This document shows, piece after piece, positions 9,903 through 22,281 of a DNA stretch of 64,000 bases. Under the pieces are notes generated by a model that had not been told where the DNA came from, searched no databases, and was given only the letters and a program-made list of their open reading frames with translations. The translations under genes and the position numbers were made by a program. The stretch is taken from assembly GCF_029784165.1 (NCBI RefSeq), contig NC_073695.1, forward strand, positions 229,743,916-229,807,915, given 5' to 3'. Numbering within the stretch: position 1 is the first letter of the stretch; every line of letters begins with the position of its first letter. The DNA comes from Wyeomyia smithii (lineage: Eukaryota > Arthropoda > Insecta > Diptera > Culicidae).

Positions 9903-12850
9903 TTATTGTCACATTGATTTTCCAATTATGGTGCAATGGACTGTGAAATTCCCCCTGCTTGTCCTCCCTACAATCCGTCGGCAATTGGTATGCGATGGTC
10001 ACTGGCAACCTCGGCATGAACAAAAGTCAACTCTTCTGTCTGTCAAATAGCAAATAACAACTCGCAAGTGTAATCATGCGTGTCAACAAAACAATGCCCT
10101 TCTGCTGCTGGCTGGCTGGCCACCATATTGTTTCACCAGGTCGCAAGGTCTGTCTGGTTGGCTGGAAGGGAAGCGCCCTTTAAAGTTGACACATTCGAAC
10201 AACCTGATAGAGGAAAAGTGTGTCGCGTAAGGTGGCTCTCCAGTGGATGCTTTTTGTTGGCACTGACAAAAGGATGAAGGAAAAAAATTGCACTGGGATG
10301 GGTTGTGTGGAATGTGTGCATGTACAGTTTTTTTTTCAATTTCAATAGCTAAAACAGTAGATTAACTAGTTGAAAACTTCTCGGATTTATTTAAGTTCCC
10401 AGAAAAAATGTACAGTTATCAACTGTTCTGTTTATATGTATATGCTTATGACAAAATTAATGTAGAGTGGACCAGTGATCCAATGATCTACATGCGAGAT
10501 TCGTGCATTATTTTATGAAAAGTTTAGTCGAATATTCACCAGAGTCCTTCAACAACTTCTCCTGGCGATGTTCAGAGGGGTTTATTAAAATATATGAGCA
10601 ATAACAAATTAACATTGGTTACCGGATTAACATTTTTTGAAACATGTTTTATCCTCTGCAAAATATTCCGAAACGGGTTTAAAGTTTCATAGCGTCATTA
10701 AAACACACATTTTACGAGACAGATACAAGAAAGAAAGATGTGGAAATTGAAAACACTGTCATTTTCTACTGGGTCACAACTTTTCGCATAACAATTACGA
10801 AGACCCCCCGCTCTCTGTATCCTCCAAGTCCCCTTCCGCTCTCCTGCGTGTGAACGTGTTGCGGCGATGTCAGAAAAAAAAACAAACGTTTAAACACTTT
10901 TTATTGCTTGTTATGTGCGACTAAATGTCACTAGTAAAATATTCATGCTGCTTTCCGGTTTCCCGCGCTGTCACATTAAACATTGATTCGGTTTTTATCG
11001 TGTGGCGCACGGCAGGCCCCGCGTCGGATGCGATCCGCTCAAACTGAGAAGCGCTCCGCAATGATACGGTTCTGTCATGATCAAACCTAAGCGTGAAAAT
11101 TAAAGGTGAAATCGTGCCTTTTGTGATTGAATTTATTTGCTCGATTGCGTGCTTCTTTTTTTACATATATGCCTTTATAACCGAACATAGAAGAAAAAGC
11201 CATGCGGTTGGCGATAAATTGTTTTGTTTTTTTTTTTGGGCCTTTCTTCGGTTGAATCCAGTGCAAATTACGAGCGTAAAATTCAGCATGATTTTTCACG
11301 CGATCGAATTGGGGCATTGTTGTATAACGCGACCAGCGGAACCGTTAGAGTGTTTTCGCAATCAACAATCGCTCAGCCATGAAACGGATCAAAGTCTGCC
11401 CGTCAGCAAAATCACCCTCGATTAGGCTTCTTCAGCGGATTTTATACAGTTACAAACAACTGACAGCTGGTGTCGATTGGCCAGCCGGATCGGATTCACT
11501 GTAGTTTTCATTTGTGTACCCCTCTCTCAGTCGCTATCAAAACCAGTCATCGGGGGGTGGTCAATATTTATCTTTTACTTTGCTATCGCGCAATAGAATT
11601 TTAGCGGAACGTGCGGAAAAACTGTAAACAAATAGCGGTAGACTAAAATCGGCCTTTCCTGTCCGATTAACTTAGGAACTCGCAGAAATGACAACGGCAA
11701 AATTGCCGATTTGTTTATCAGAATGCGCTCAGTTGGATTCGATTGAGTTTCATCGTTTTGGCTTTGTTCAGTTCAACATTTGTAGGTGTAATTAGGAACT
11801 TTTTTTAAGCAGATGATTTTCTTTGGACACTTCGGCCGAAAAAAAAAACAAAATTTTAGTAATTCAACTGGAATTACTACTAACATCACAACACTAATTA
11901 CTATCCATTTAACGCTAACGGATCCAAGCAAGGAAAACGTGCAGAAAAACGGCTATTATAAGTCGTGAATTATCAACTGCTAGTTGCGACACGATTTTTC
12001 ACCACATCTCAACCGGAAAGCAATGTAATTAAAGTTATTTCATCCGAAACTGACTCATCACGCAAAGAGTTGCCTCTGCTTATGACTTCCAGCACCCATC
12101 CTAGTGTGATGATGCTCCCCGGCAGCCGTTTATTAAATTTATGGACATATCATGGAAGTAAATTCGGTTGCGTTGCAATATTCGGCACGGGTAATTTGTC
12201 GTGGCATCTTACAAGGCGGAGATCGGTTGTATCCGTAGCTAAATACGCTTCGTCATTCGAGGAATTCGAATTTTCATCCAATCACAGTAGAGGCAGTCTC
12301 ATTCCACCGAGCTGTGCCTACTAAGAGCTCTACGACTACGTACGAATGCAGATCTCTTCGGATGGGCTTGCTCGAATGTTGATTGGAATGATGACGACAG
12401 CAGGCGGGGTGGGAGTAGCAACATCGTAGCGATTTTATTTGCAAACACTTTTATTCCGTGGATTCCCCAGCGCAGCTCGGGCCGTTTTAGACTTTGCGGA
12501 GGCGACACTTACACGTGCCTGAATATGCATGCCGGATATGCGATGTCGCCCGGAGTGAAATAATTTCCATTTCCGAGAATGCCTTGAACGCGACATGTCA
12601 TAACCGTATATAGGGAACGGTGCAGCGGATGCTGCGAGGTCACAGATTCTGTGCCTGGCGGACTTGAAAAAAAAAAGTAACAGTCGTGCGGAGGCATTTT
12701 ACTGGCGTAATTCGCGTTAGGGCCCTCCGGAGGAGATTTTACCCACTCAACTTGAAGGTTTTATTTTATGACTGTCAGCCATAATAAAAAAGAAGCAAAC
12801 TGTGAAATTATATTCTATTACAATCAGTTTTATTTTTCTATTTCTTGCAG

Positions 12851-12976
12851 GAATTAAAGGAAAGCTTCAATTATGGACTGTTCTGTCCGCCGTCTAATGG
12901 AAAGGCTGGAAAGTTTCTCGATGAAGAACGAAGATTGGGCGATTACCCGTTTAATGGTCCCGTTGGTTACCTAGAG
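12851..12976 (+). CDS. Shank: Shank exon: N-terminal SPN domain
   Basis: A 126-nt exon (42 codons) that starts after a strong acceptor (pyrimidine tract then TTCTTGCAG at 12842-12850) and ends at GAG|GTAAGT. It reads ELKESFNYGLFCPPSNG, then KAGKFLDEERRLGDYP, and ends GYLE. This matches the conserved SHANK1-3 N-terminus, which has NYGLF.PP, GKFLDEER and PYLEF at the same spacing. The N-terminal SPN domain, with its ubiquitin-like and FERM-like fold, binds Ras and Rap GTPases and packs against the ankyrin repeats. The exon joins the next at 21950 in phase 0, giving GYLE-LKYKRRVY. The intron between them is 8,973 nt. The frame is open to the exon start, so the phase of the upstream intron is probably 0. 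The preceding exon was not found in the window. Confidence 0.93.
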
Positions 12977-14517
12977 GTAAGTGATATTGGGAATTATGCA
13001 ATGAAATAATATAATATAATTTTCGCTCCGGTGTGAAAGGCAGCCCACAATACGAAATCGAAGCTCAAGAACTCGTGCTTGTTTTGCTTTTTCAGGACTA
13101 TAATTTCATATTTTTATGTCCACTTAAGCTATAATTTCAACTTGAATATATGTTATGTGGTTTCTTTGCTTCCGCGTGATTATACCCTAATGAATGTTGC
13201 AATCGCATTTAAACTATTATTATGACTTAACTGTTGGTTGAACAACACCATAACCCTGTGTTCAACCTTGTTTTGGTCTTATTTAAAAACTTAATATTTC
13301 AATATAATGAAAAAAAAAAACGCCTATCACGAGTAATGAATGAGGAACTAGTTATTCAATTACTCGCCGATTCAAAAAATAAACGCAGCGATATAAATAA
13401 CGATAATAATGTCATAAACGCATTTTTTATTGCTCGACTTTTTTTTTTCAAAACGATCATTTGTTACGGCATGAAACAATTTAATGTTTGTTTCTTACTA
13501 TCTGAAGAGTTTTAAAAATGTCAGGCACATTTTTATCTTCGCTGCGACTGCAAGCTAAAACTAAAATTAACATATTTGGTCTATCCATCGGTGGTTCGAT
13601 TTGTTTATGCCAACGAACATTGTTTAATGAGCACCATGATGCTTTTCAGACAGCCATAAATCAACATCATGTTCTGCTGAGCCACGATTAAGGATTGTAT
13701 ATCTCAGGCCCTGAGGATATTCGAAAGCAGGGATCTGGCGCTACGGAATAAATTTATAATTACCTCTGATTTTTTTTATGCAATTTACTGACACTACAAT
13801 GCCTCATCAATGACAAATCAATGTGTTTATGAATTTGTGTGAAAATAATCTTGAACATTTTTCGTTTATAATTCTCGCCGTTTAAGAAAATAATCAATGA
13901 AAATTGTGAAAACCATTACTGAAAATGATTGAAAAAATTTAATTTTGCATTATTTATATATAATTTTTGGTGTTAAGCCCGTCTTCCACAGTCATACTTG
14001 GAAAAACACGATGTAACGTAACGACTTAATAATTGGTTGCGTTATATTGAGATATATCATACCTTTTCACCTTTAGTTACATTTTCACCATGAATTTTTA
14101 TCATTCTTTTGTTTTTTTTATCTTCATCACTCTTTTTTCTTCTGCCAAAATTCGGAATCATCTCCATTTCTGCCACTTATACTATTTTTCATCATTTCGA
14201 GTTGATGACCAAGTACCTCTTCTCAAACTTCTGGTTTCTAAAATTATTATTCTTTTTAGTTTTTTCACTATGGCATTTTTTCTATTCGCTATTTTTAACT
14301 TTTTCTTTCTAGTTTCAGCATCAATCTAAATAACCTTTTCAACAATTTTGATCGCTCATACAATTTTTAGAATATTTTCCCTTCGTCAGTTTTACCCTTA
14401 TTCATTTTTACCATGTATAATATTCTGAACGTTTTTTGTATTCTATTTTTACTAATCTTACTATTTTTATCATTTCTAAAATACTAATGCCAATAGTGCC
14501 AAGCTTCTAAACCAATA
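12977..14517 (+). other. Shank: Shank intron, AT-rich, nothing recognised
   Basis: The first part of the 8,973-nt intron. It is AT-rich and has short T-rich ORFs (for example 14090-14329) without recognisable domains. No RNA gene or clear element boundary was seen. Confidence 0.6.
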
Positions 14518-14831
14518 GAGCAATTCCACAAAAAACGGGCAACCAATTTAGTCGACCATTTTTTATTTGGCTGAAACTTCGCATAGAGGTGTCTATCTCC
14601 AAAAAAAAAATATACACTCTAGAAAAAAAAAAATTTTCTGAAAAAAAGTTAAAATTATTTCTCTAAAAGCTCACTTTCTAAAAATTTATTTTTTTATAAA
14701 AAAAACTACAAAAGATTACCTAAACAATGCAATTGGTCTGATCATGGAGAAATCAAGAAAAAAAGTGATGATTTTTTGAAAAACGATTTTAAAAAAATAT
14801 TAGAACTGGGATATTTTTTGTGGAACTGCTC
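14518..14831. mobile_element. MITE with GAGCARTTCCACAAAAA ends
   Basis: GAGCAATTCCACAAAAAA at 14518 is matched inverted by TTTTTTGTGGAACTGCTC ending at 14831. AATA flanks both sides (14514-14517 and 14832-14835), a plausible 4-bp target duplication. It is 314 bp, A/T-rich inside, and has no ORF. Confidence 0.7.
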
Positions 14832-14989
14832 AATAGCCTAAATTTTTAACCCTGTACAATGTAAAAAAAAGCATTCCACCTGCATTTTTCGTAATACTAA
14901 TTACGATAAGATTACAGATTATCCATTCATCATTTTGCAGTCAACTTTGTCTAGGACTTCATCAAGATTCGACCTATCTTTAAAGATCT

Positions 14990-15200
14990 AGCAAGTATAT
15001 TATCATTGCATTTTGACGTAGAACTACTTCACTAAAAAGTTATGCTACAGGGGAGTGAAATAACAGTCTAAAAACGGAACAGGGGACGATATTGGTCCAA
15101 ATTCAAATATCCATTACTCGATTAGTCTTTAATGGATTTCCTTCGTTCTCGCAGTGTTCGAATGGAGAATTAGTTACGCATTCGTCCAAATGCATATAAT
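14990..15200 (-). repeat. Dispersed repeat ending in GTAGTTCTACGTCAA, copy 2
   Basis: On the minus strand this segment follows the same block order as 6300-6500: GGAAATCCATT, a CTAAYCGAGT-type block, TCGTCCCCTGTTCCG and then GTAGTTCTACGTCAA (rc of 15015-15029). Confidence 0.6.
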
Positions 15201-17346
15201 TTAACAGTCAAGCTTTTTTATGTGTTTTTTTCCGGCGGATTTTCGCATTACCGGGACTAAAAACGTCAAAATGTTTGTTGAGTAAAAGACTTAGTGGAAA
15301 AACCTCCGCCCTCCGGATTATCTTTAAAGTGGACAATTTTAATACTGGTCGTTAAGCGTCCCGGTTTTTTTTTCTGAATCCTACTTGGTGGTTTACCTTA
15401 TGCTGATTTTTTGACTAACGTCGACCTTACGCGGATTTTCTGAATAACGTGTTGTTTTACGAGGTACGTAAGAAACGTAGAAAAACTTAATTGTAATTTG
15501 AAACGCAGATTCCGAACAATCAGAGCTGAGTTTGAGGCTTGCTTTTCCCAACACAGTCGACATTATATCATATCTAGTACCGAGAATGTACTCTTCGGGT
15601 TACATAAGAGCTTACTTTTGCTTAAACAAATCTTTTTTTTAGCGAATGGTGAAACAACTAACTGTCCGTCTCAAGATAATCAAAAGAAACTTTGAAAGAG
15701 GATTGGTTATTTTCTATTAGGTAGATTGAAAAGTAAGCAGTTATTTTTGTAGCCAATGCACTCAGTCGACAGGGCTCAATAATCCTAAATTTTCACGAAG
15801 CGGTACAAGTAGGTTATGATTTAATCTATCCTTTTTGTTGCCGGATTGGTCATTGGTGGGTGGAGAATCTTTTCTTGGGTGTCTTATGTAGTTCTACGTC
15901 AACCTTGCGGTCACACAGAGACGGACCCATTCAACTTTTGCGATTTTTGTTTAAATGTTCAAAAAATATGGATTCAAACGCTTCCGGAACAATACCCAAA
16001 TAGGGTTGTAATTGGTTGTTTTATAAACTGTTTTCCAGCAAACGGAGGTTGCCGTCTTAAATTTTAAAATGACATCTTCGATCGATTTCCGACCTTTAGG
16101 TCATATTGCATAGTTTTCTACCATTCTACATTAATTTACAATAATCGGGATCGCTATCTTGTATTTGCAAGTGGCGCCAAGGATTGGATGCGGACCTCTC
16201 AGCATCATCATGATTCCGTAAATACCCAAATTAAGTTGAAATAGATGCTTTTGGGCTGTTTTCCAAAGACCGGAAGTCACCAATTTAGAATTTGGAATGT
16301 TTTTGAGAAATTTCGAATTGTCTATCTGAGAAGCTTATTTTGGAAAAAAAATCGGAGATGGCCGTTTTTTTTTGAAAATTCTTTTTTTGTTTTTTAGATG
16401 TTTATTTTTTCATAGTATAGGATCTCAAATTCATTTTTTTTTAATATGTTCAGATGAACGTTCGGATTACTCCCTAGCAGTTATCCATTGATTACTTTTC
16501 ACTATCTCTTGTCGTTATTCAGATATATCGTTTTATAACAATTACTCCGGCCCCTTCAAATATTAATACAGATACATTTTTAAAAATAAAACATATTCAA
16601 AGTTGCTTAGAGTAGAAAGGCCTATAATGAGATTTTCCGTTTTGGGACAAAAGTAATCATGTATCAGTTTAAAGAATAAAAAAAACAATTTTGATGAAAA
16701 TACTGAAAATTTTTAATATTGCATTTTGGCCTTTGGGCTGACTAGTATCATATTCAGTCAAGGTTTAAACGTTTTGGAACGATTTTCTACGTTATTTTTT
16801 CAACTCAATTTAGTCTTTTTTACGTGGTTTTATACAAGCTTAGAATGTATCCCTCATATAAAAAAAAACCTGACTGTATCTAAAACGTAATGAACCAAGC
16901 TGTGACTTGTGGTAAATAATAAATGATTTGTTGGAAGCATTGCTTTTCTCATTTCATTAAAAGAAAACGAGGGTTGAATTCCTCGATGTCGATCCTTGCC
17001 AAACACAGGAACAGCTTGCTTCAGCCATTTTCAAACGGTAGCATGTTTTTTGTTATCTAAACTGGTTTCTTTTTCACCTAAAAAAAACTCTTTTTCTTGA
17101 TGCAATTCTGATCAATTGAAATACTAGAAAAAATCATACGCCTATGTTACCTCTTTCAATACAATCCTTTTATATCCACAAATTTGCAAACTTTTTTCAC
17201 AAATGAATAACTTCGCTTCTTAGTTCAAAATACATTTTCATAAATTTTCTTTATGTTCTCTCTTTGTGCTCTTTTTTCAAACATTTGGTCTCCAAAGCTC
17301 TTTTTTCCGAGTCATCCAGTCGCTTCCAGCTTTGTCAGGCGTCGTA
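15200..17346 (+). other. Shank: Shank intron with a relic of the CGGAAGTCGCCATCTT repeat
   Basis: At 15888-15902 GTAGTTCTACGTCAA is followed by CCTTGCGGTC. Then, at about 16020-16340, come decayed units resembling the GCTGTTTTCCAGAAACCGGAAGTCGCCATCTT minisatellite found at 24.9-26.1 kb. The rest is AT-rich intron without recognised genes. Confidence 0.45.
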
Positions 17347-17450
17347 CACAAATTACGTGACACTAAAAATTAAGATTTTAGACCCCATTCCCCTCCTATG
17401 TAACAATAAAAAGGGAACGTTCGATATGACTCCCCCCCGCCCGCTGAACA
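17347..17450 (+). repeat. Dispersed repeat copy, pair of 51733-51828
   Basis: GTACACAAATTACGTGACAC, an AGACCCC-CTCC block and GGAACGTTCGATATGACTCC recur in the same order at 51733-51828 (there GTACACAAATTACGTAACGC). Probably fragments of a MITE family. Confidence 0.55.
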
Positions 17451-17524
17451 ATCTGTCCCTTCTCTAAATTTTCAATTTTTAAAAAACATCACAGTTACGT
17501 AACTGTTTATACTACCCTTTCCCT

Positions 17525-18724
17525 TTTTGTCAAAAATCTCTTTTTTTTTCTTACAATTCATAGACGTAAGATATCCGAAAAATACTGATAGATGATGTTT
17601 GAAGAAAATAAACCAAGGAATCCAGAAAAAATATAAGTTTTGACCGGAAGTTTTGCCAGATAAATTGTTTTTGTATTTGAAAATTAAATTTACATTTTTC
17701 AGCAAATGCAGCCATTTTTATTTTAAATTTAATAATTTCATCGAATTCCTTGGAAAATTTTACGTAAGAATCAACTACCATCCCGAGGTAATATGAGCCA
17801 ATTTCGATTTATAACATTTTTACGAAAATAGTTGTAAATTTCGTAATTATTTTATTTTATAATTTATAGACGTAAGACTCCCGAAAAATAGTGATAGGTG
17901 AACTTTGAAGAAAATAAACCAAGGAATCCAGAAAAAATATTGTTTTTAAGCGGAAGTGTTGCCAGGTAGATTATTTTTGTATTTTTAAATTAAATTTGCA
18001 TTTTTCGGCCAATGCAGCTAATTTTATTTAAAATTTGATGGTTTTCTCGTAGTCTCGGAAAATTTTACGTAAAAAGCACTTACCACCCAGTGGTAATATG
18101 AGCCAATCTCTAGATATAACATTTTCACGAAAAATTCATTACGTAATTCAAAACTATTTTCGTAAAAATGCTATATCTCGAGATTAGCTCATATTACCAC
18201 GGGGTGATAAGTGTTTCTTACGTAAAATTTTCCAAGACATACGATGAAACCATCAAATTTAAAATAAAATTAGCTGCATTTGCCGAAAAATGCAAATTTA
18301 TTTTAAAATACAAAAATAATCTATCTGGCAACACTTCCGGTCAAAAATAATATTTTTTCTGGATTTCTTGGTGTATTTTATTCAAAATTCAAAAACAAAT
18401 TACGAAGTTTACAACTTTTTGCGTAAAAATGTTATATCTCGAGATTGGCTCATATTACTTCGGGATGATAGTTGTTTCTTATGTGAAATTTTCCATGGAA
18501 CACGATGAAATTATGAAATTTACAATAAAAATGGCTGAATTTGCCAAAAATGTAAATTAAGTTTTCAAATACAAAAATAATTTATCTGGCAGCACTTTCG
18601 GTCAAAACTTATATTTTTTCTGGATTCCTTGGTTTATTTTCTTCGAAAATCATCTATCAGTATTTTTCGGACATCTTACGTCTATGAATTGTAAGAAAAA
18701 GAAAAAAGGGATTTTGAACAAAAG
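17525..18724. mobile_element. Long palindromic element with two units in each arm
   Basis: The left end, TCTTACAATTCATAGACGTA with the sequence after it, is matched inverted by the right end at 18672-18695. Each arm contains two related units of about 300 bp: 17550-17860 and 17865-18130 direct, 18150-18420 and 18440-18690 inverted. The units share GGAATCCAGAAAAAATAT, GCCAGATAAATT and ATGAGCCAATYTCGA. The symmetry centre is near 18140. Short ORFs on both strands with similar peptides are only a result of the DNA repeats. Transcribed as part of the Shank intron it would fold into a hairpin of several hundred base pairs. Confidence 0.75.
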
Positions 18725-18966
18725 ATCCGTGACTTTGCAATAAACAGGGGGGTCCCACAGAGCAGGGGGGATTCCAATCGACACCAAAATTGGGATTTTT
18801 CCAAAGTGACAGTAGATGAATAATTCTCCCAACTTTGAGCAAAATCTGTGATGGCTTGGACACGACCATTGTGCTTTTTCATGGTCACTTCGTATGGAAT
18901 GACCCTTATATAATTTTTATTAAGGGTGAAGGCCCATGGCAGTATGTAGGAGGGCATTTTTTCCTC

Positions 18967-19603
18967 CAGGGTGCGTACAATATTTGTGGACCTAATAATT
19001 ACGCTACTAAATTTATTTTTAAAAAGCCATTCTTTAATAGTGGAGGAGATTTGATCGCCTAACCTGACCTTAAGGTTAGGCGATCAAATTTTCTTTTTTT
19101 CGACTTTTCGAATTTCGCTTAGGAGTGGCGCGCAAAAGTTTCGTCTATTCGGATAAGCCTCCATGCAAAATTTCAGCTCAATCGGACCCGCCTTAAAACG
19201 ATCAAAGTTTGATTGATGAAAAAATGCACAGGTAGTAACAGTACATAAAAATGTCGATGTTAAAATTTTTTTCTAGTGTCAAAGATCTTAAAAATGCATA
19301 AAACGTCGAGATCTGGTGTAAATGCAAACAAATCGACTTTCTAGAACTTACCAATTTTTGAAAACTGCAGAAAACTGTTGACACATTTACTTTGTTGTAA
19401 ATTTTACAAGATAGATAATTTCTTTGACACTGCGATAAAAACAAAAACCGAGAAAAGATTAGCTTGCCATCAGTTTATTTTTTAAAGTTCTTTTGTTTTC
19501 CGTAACATTTGCCATACTGTGTTGCCAAATCTGTCAGTATTGTGTTTCACTAAACGAAATATAGCGGCTTGAAATTCAGTCCAGAAATATCGCACGCACC
19601 CTG
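18967..19603. mobile_element. Non-autonomous element with CAGGGTGCGT inverted ends
   Basis: CAGGGTGCGTACAATATTTG at 18967 is matched inverted at 19579-19603 with about three mismatches in 25 bp. It is 637 bp long with no coding capacity, and it includes the perfect hairpin at 19049-19089. No clear target duplication was seen. Confidence 0.55.
19049..19089. repeat. Perfect 17-bp hairpin
   Basis: ATTTGATCGCCTAACCT (19049-19065), a 7-nt loop, then the exact reverse complement (19073-19089). There is no T-run terminator context. It probably marks an internal palindrome of the surrounding element. Confidence 0.85.
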
Positions 19604-21949
19604 TATATCCAAAACAAGTAAAATCAATTTTTGTAGTTCATGAGAAGTTATTTAAAAAATGTTTCTTCATAATAAACATGTCAAAAAATGAACATGGTTT
19701 GTAGATGGCTTCGAAGTTGATATCTTTGAATGTTCAATACAAACGGCCATTCTTTGACGCAGAGTTACGACTTACGGCAATATTCTGTGATAGGGGTGCA
19801 GATTGAAATATCGAAAATATCGGGAGCATCACAAAAATTGTCCAATTTCAAATGCTCATAACTCAGTCAGTTTACAACGAATTCCCTTACTTCTTGCAGT
19901 ATGTGATTGGAAAATTAGCTATGCATCCTTTGAAATGCGGAAAATTGCGATTTTTTTTATTCTGTACTATTCAAAACCTTTAGAGCCTTGTTATGGAATC
20001 ATACCAAATATTATTCAATATGGGTACTTTTGGAACCGAAACACCGGCATTGACCTCGAAGAAGACTTACGTTTTTTTAAAGACAGCGTAAAATGGCCCA
20101 ATACCATCTTATATGGGTATTTTCGGAATTGTGGTGATATTCAGAGGCAGTAAGTAGTATCAAATCATCAAACCAAATCAATCAACAAAAAGCATAAGGT
20201 TAGGCCAAATCAGTGAATTTTCAGTAATTGAATTGAGTGAACTTATCTGACACTCTGAATAAACGATTTGAACATGAAAACCCGTTAAAAACAAGCCATA
20301 TAAAATACGACTTTCCTTGGGAAACCGGCGTAAATTCCGGAATTTTGCGTGAACTTCGAAATCCGCGTAAAAAAAAGACGCATAAAAAAGACTTTAATGT
20401 ACTTCATCAACCTTACGGTCGTGTCTCATATACAACCCCTTTTAACTTTTTTCAGCAATAGCGGCTTCTCCAATTTTTATTCTCGCAAAAGGAGGAAAAA
20501 TCTTCTAAAATTTCACAAAAAAAACGATGAATTTATCGAAAAAATCTCTAGGCACGTGCCTTCAATATCGTACACTAGGGCTTGAAAATTGGTGCCAGAT
20601 TGATGAAAATTGTGAGAGTAATCTTGAACGCTTATTGTAACAGTGTTCGAGTAAACCTCATTTGGAGTTTTTCAAGTTTTTTTTTACTTTTCATCTTTAG
20701 GAAACTATAATCGTGCAGTGTTAATAATGTTTCAAAACAATCAGGCTACATTGAAATTTTGTGTGTTATGCTGTTAGAAGCAACAAAAATAAATATTAAA
20801 ACCCTGAGTACAAAATCACATTTGAAAGTCAAATTGCTCAACTTCAGTGTATCAAGCCGAGATAGGCTTACTTAGTGTAATACACCACTTGCAACAGAGT
20901 GCCCCTCCCGCTCTCCAGTATTCCCCCTCCCGGAAGTTAAACATTCGATTATTTTACTTGGCATCCTGCCAAGAAAAATTATGGATAAAATTTTGTACCT
21001 TCATCAAGGGTGCATTTTTACTTTTTCTTTTTCCAAGTTCGACATGGAGGCAGCGAGAGAGAAAGACTGTGGTCGCGCTGGAACAGATTTAATCGCAACA
21101 ACTTGTCCCTAATAACTCTGCATCTCTCGCTGTATGCCCCTTCGGTTGGTGTGCAATGAATGAGGTCGATATCCATTTTGAGCAGGTATTCAACCGTGTG
21201 CTTGCTTCATTCATAGCTTATAGCACATGTAATAAAGCTCCGATGCAATGAATGCCGCGCACGGGTGCGGCGCCGCCCCCATCATCGTCTTTCCGTCGGG
21301 CGGTTTGTGTTAATTATGCTGCAGCCTCTCGAGTGCCGCCATTCCCCGCACCATGCCATGTTTGCACGCTCATCTGAAGTTATGCTGAGCGGGAATTTAG
21401 ATCACGTTCGCTGATTCATAGATTTGCAGCTCGGGTATCAAGCCTGGAACCAGCATCTTTCATGTGCCGGAGCAGGTCGCAACAAAAGGCTAACAGCGTA
21501 AAAGTTGTACGGGACGTAGTGAGGGTATTGAATGTTGGGGCATGGTTTGTAGCAGTTTTTCCTTTTCTTATCACTATAACAGATTCCACGCTAGAATTAA
21601 TGAAACAAAATTCATAAGAATGTTCGCTCGCCTTGCATTAGCAGAGGCAGCGTTTCTCTTGATACCGCACCAATTAACGTCACCGTTGTGCGATATATGT
21701 ATGTATGCTCATGTGCAGAATCATTATGATCGACCGAGAAGCGAATCACGACCTCAAAAGCGGTGAGTGATTTGAAAAGTAAGCGGAAAGCGCTTGGCTT
21801 TTCTAGTCGTCGCCCCATTACAAAGAGTAAAGCATGCTGCACTTCGCCCCGCCTCACAATTTATCCGACTATGGCCACCAAACTAATCGATTTGATCGTC
21901 ACTTTTTAATGACTTTTTATTTCGTTTATTTCTACCTTCTCCAACACAG
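19604..21949 (+). other. Shank: Shank intron, end part
   Basis: AT-rich sequence with repeat-like fragments up to about 20,700, then about 1.2 kb of low-repeat, more GC-rich sequence (20,830-21,900). The latter could hold intronic regulatory elements. It ends in a pyrimidine-rich tract and CCAACACAG before exon 21950. ORFs here show no recognisable domain. Confidence 0.45.
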
Positions 21950-22281
21950 CTCAAATACAAGCGCCGGGTGTACAAGATGCTGAATCTGGACGAGCGGCAA
22001 CTGAAGGCACTGCATACCCGGGCCAACCTGCGGCGCTTTCTGGAGTGCATCAACGGGGGACACGTGGAGAAGATCGCCAAGATGTGTGCCAAAGGGCTCG
22101 ATCCGAACTTCCACTGTCAGGAAACGGGCGAAACGCCGCTCACGATCGCCACCGGAACGAAGAAACCGAACAAGCTGCTGATCGCGCTGGTCAACGGTGG
22201 CGCCCTGCTCGACTACCGGACGCGAGACGGGGCGACCGCACTGCACCGGGCCGTCGAGCGGGACAGTCTCGAGGCTGTGAG
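21950..22281 (+). CDS. Shank: Shank exon: end of SPN domain and first ankyrin repeats
   Basis: A 332-nt exon reading LKYKRRVYKMLNLDERQLKA, then LHTRANLRRFLECINGG, KGLDPNFHCQETGETPLTIA, NGGALLDYRTRDGATALHRA and ending in ...LEAV plus two bases. The matching landmarks in SHANK proteins are YKRRVY, LHTKANLKKF, KGLDPNFHD..SGECPL and NGGAHLDFRTRDGLTA. The first third closes the SPN domain; the rest forms the linker and the first ankyrin repeats, which bind partners such as sharpin and fodrin in vertebrates. The acceptor is CACAG|CTC and the donor GAG|GTAAGT. The exon leaves in phase 2: AG joins the T at 35546 to make Ser. It is GC-rich compared with the introns, as expected for a coding exon under selection. 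Confidence 0.96.

Larger units (their letters stand above)
8932..12850. other. Mostly low-repeat DNA upstream of the first Shank exon
   Basis: About 3.9 kb with a higher GC content and fewer recognisable repeats than the introns, especially 9,620-12,780. It holds an (AC)n tract at 9885-9902. Several short ORFs (for example a 119-codon frame at 11965-12324) have no recognisable domain and look like chance. The region could contain a 5' intron, a promoter or regulatory DNA of Shank. I could not find the exon that should precede 12851. Confidence 0.4.

Noticed and set aside
11965..12324. 119-codon frame upstream of Shank
   Set aside because: No domain, no splice or promoter support, ordinary composition; treated as chance.
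17551..18350. Similar short peptides (KFSK..DE.IKFKIK.AAFAEKCKF) on both strands
   Set aside because: The similarity is explained by the DNA palindrome; no start context or independent conservation supports a protein.
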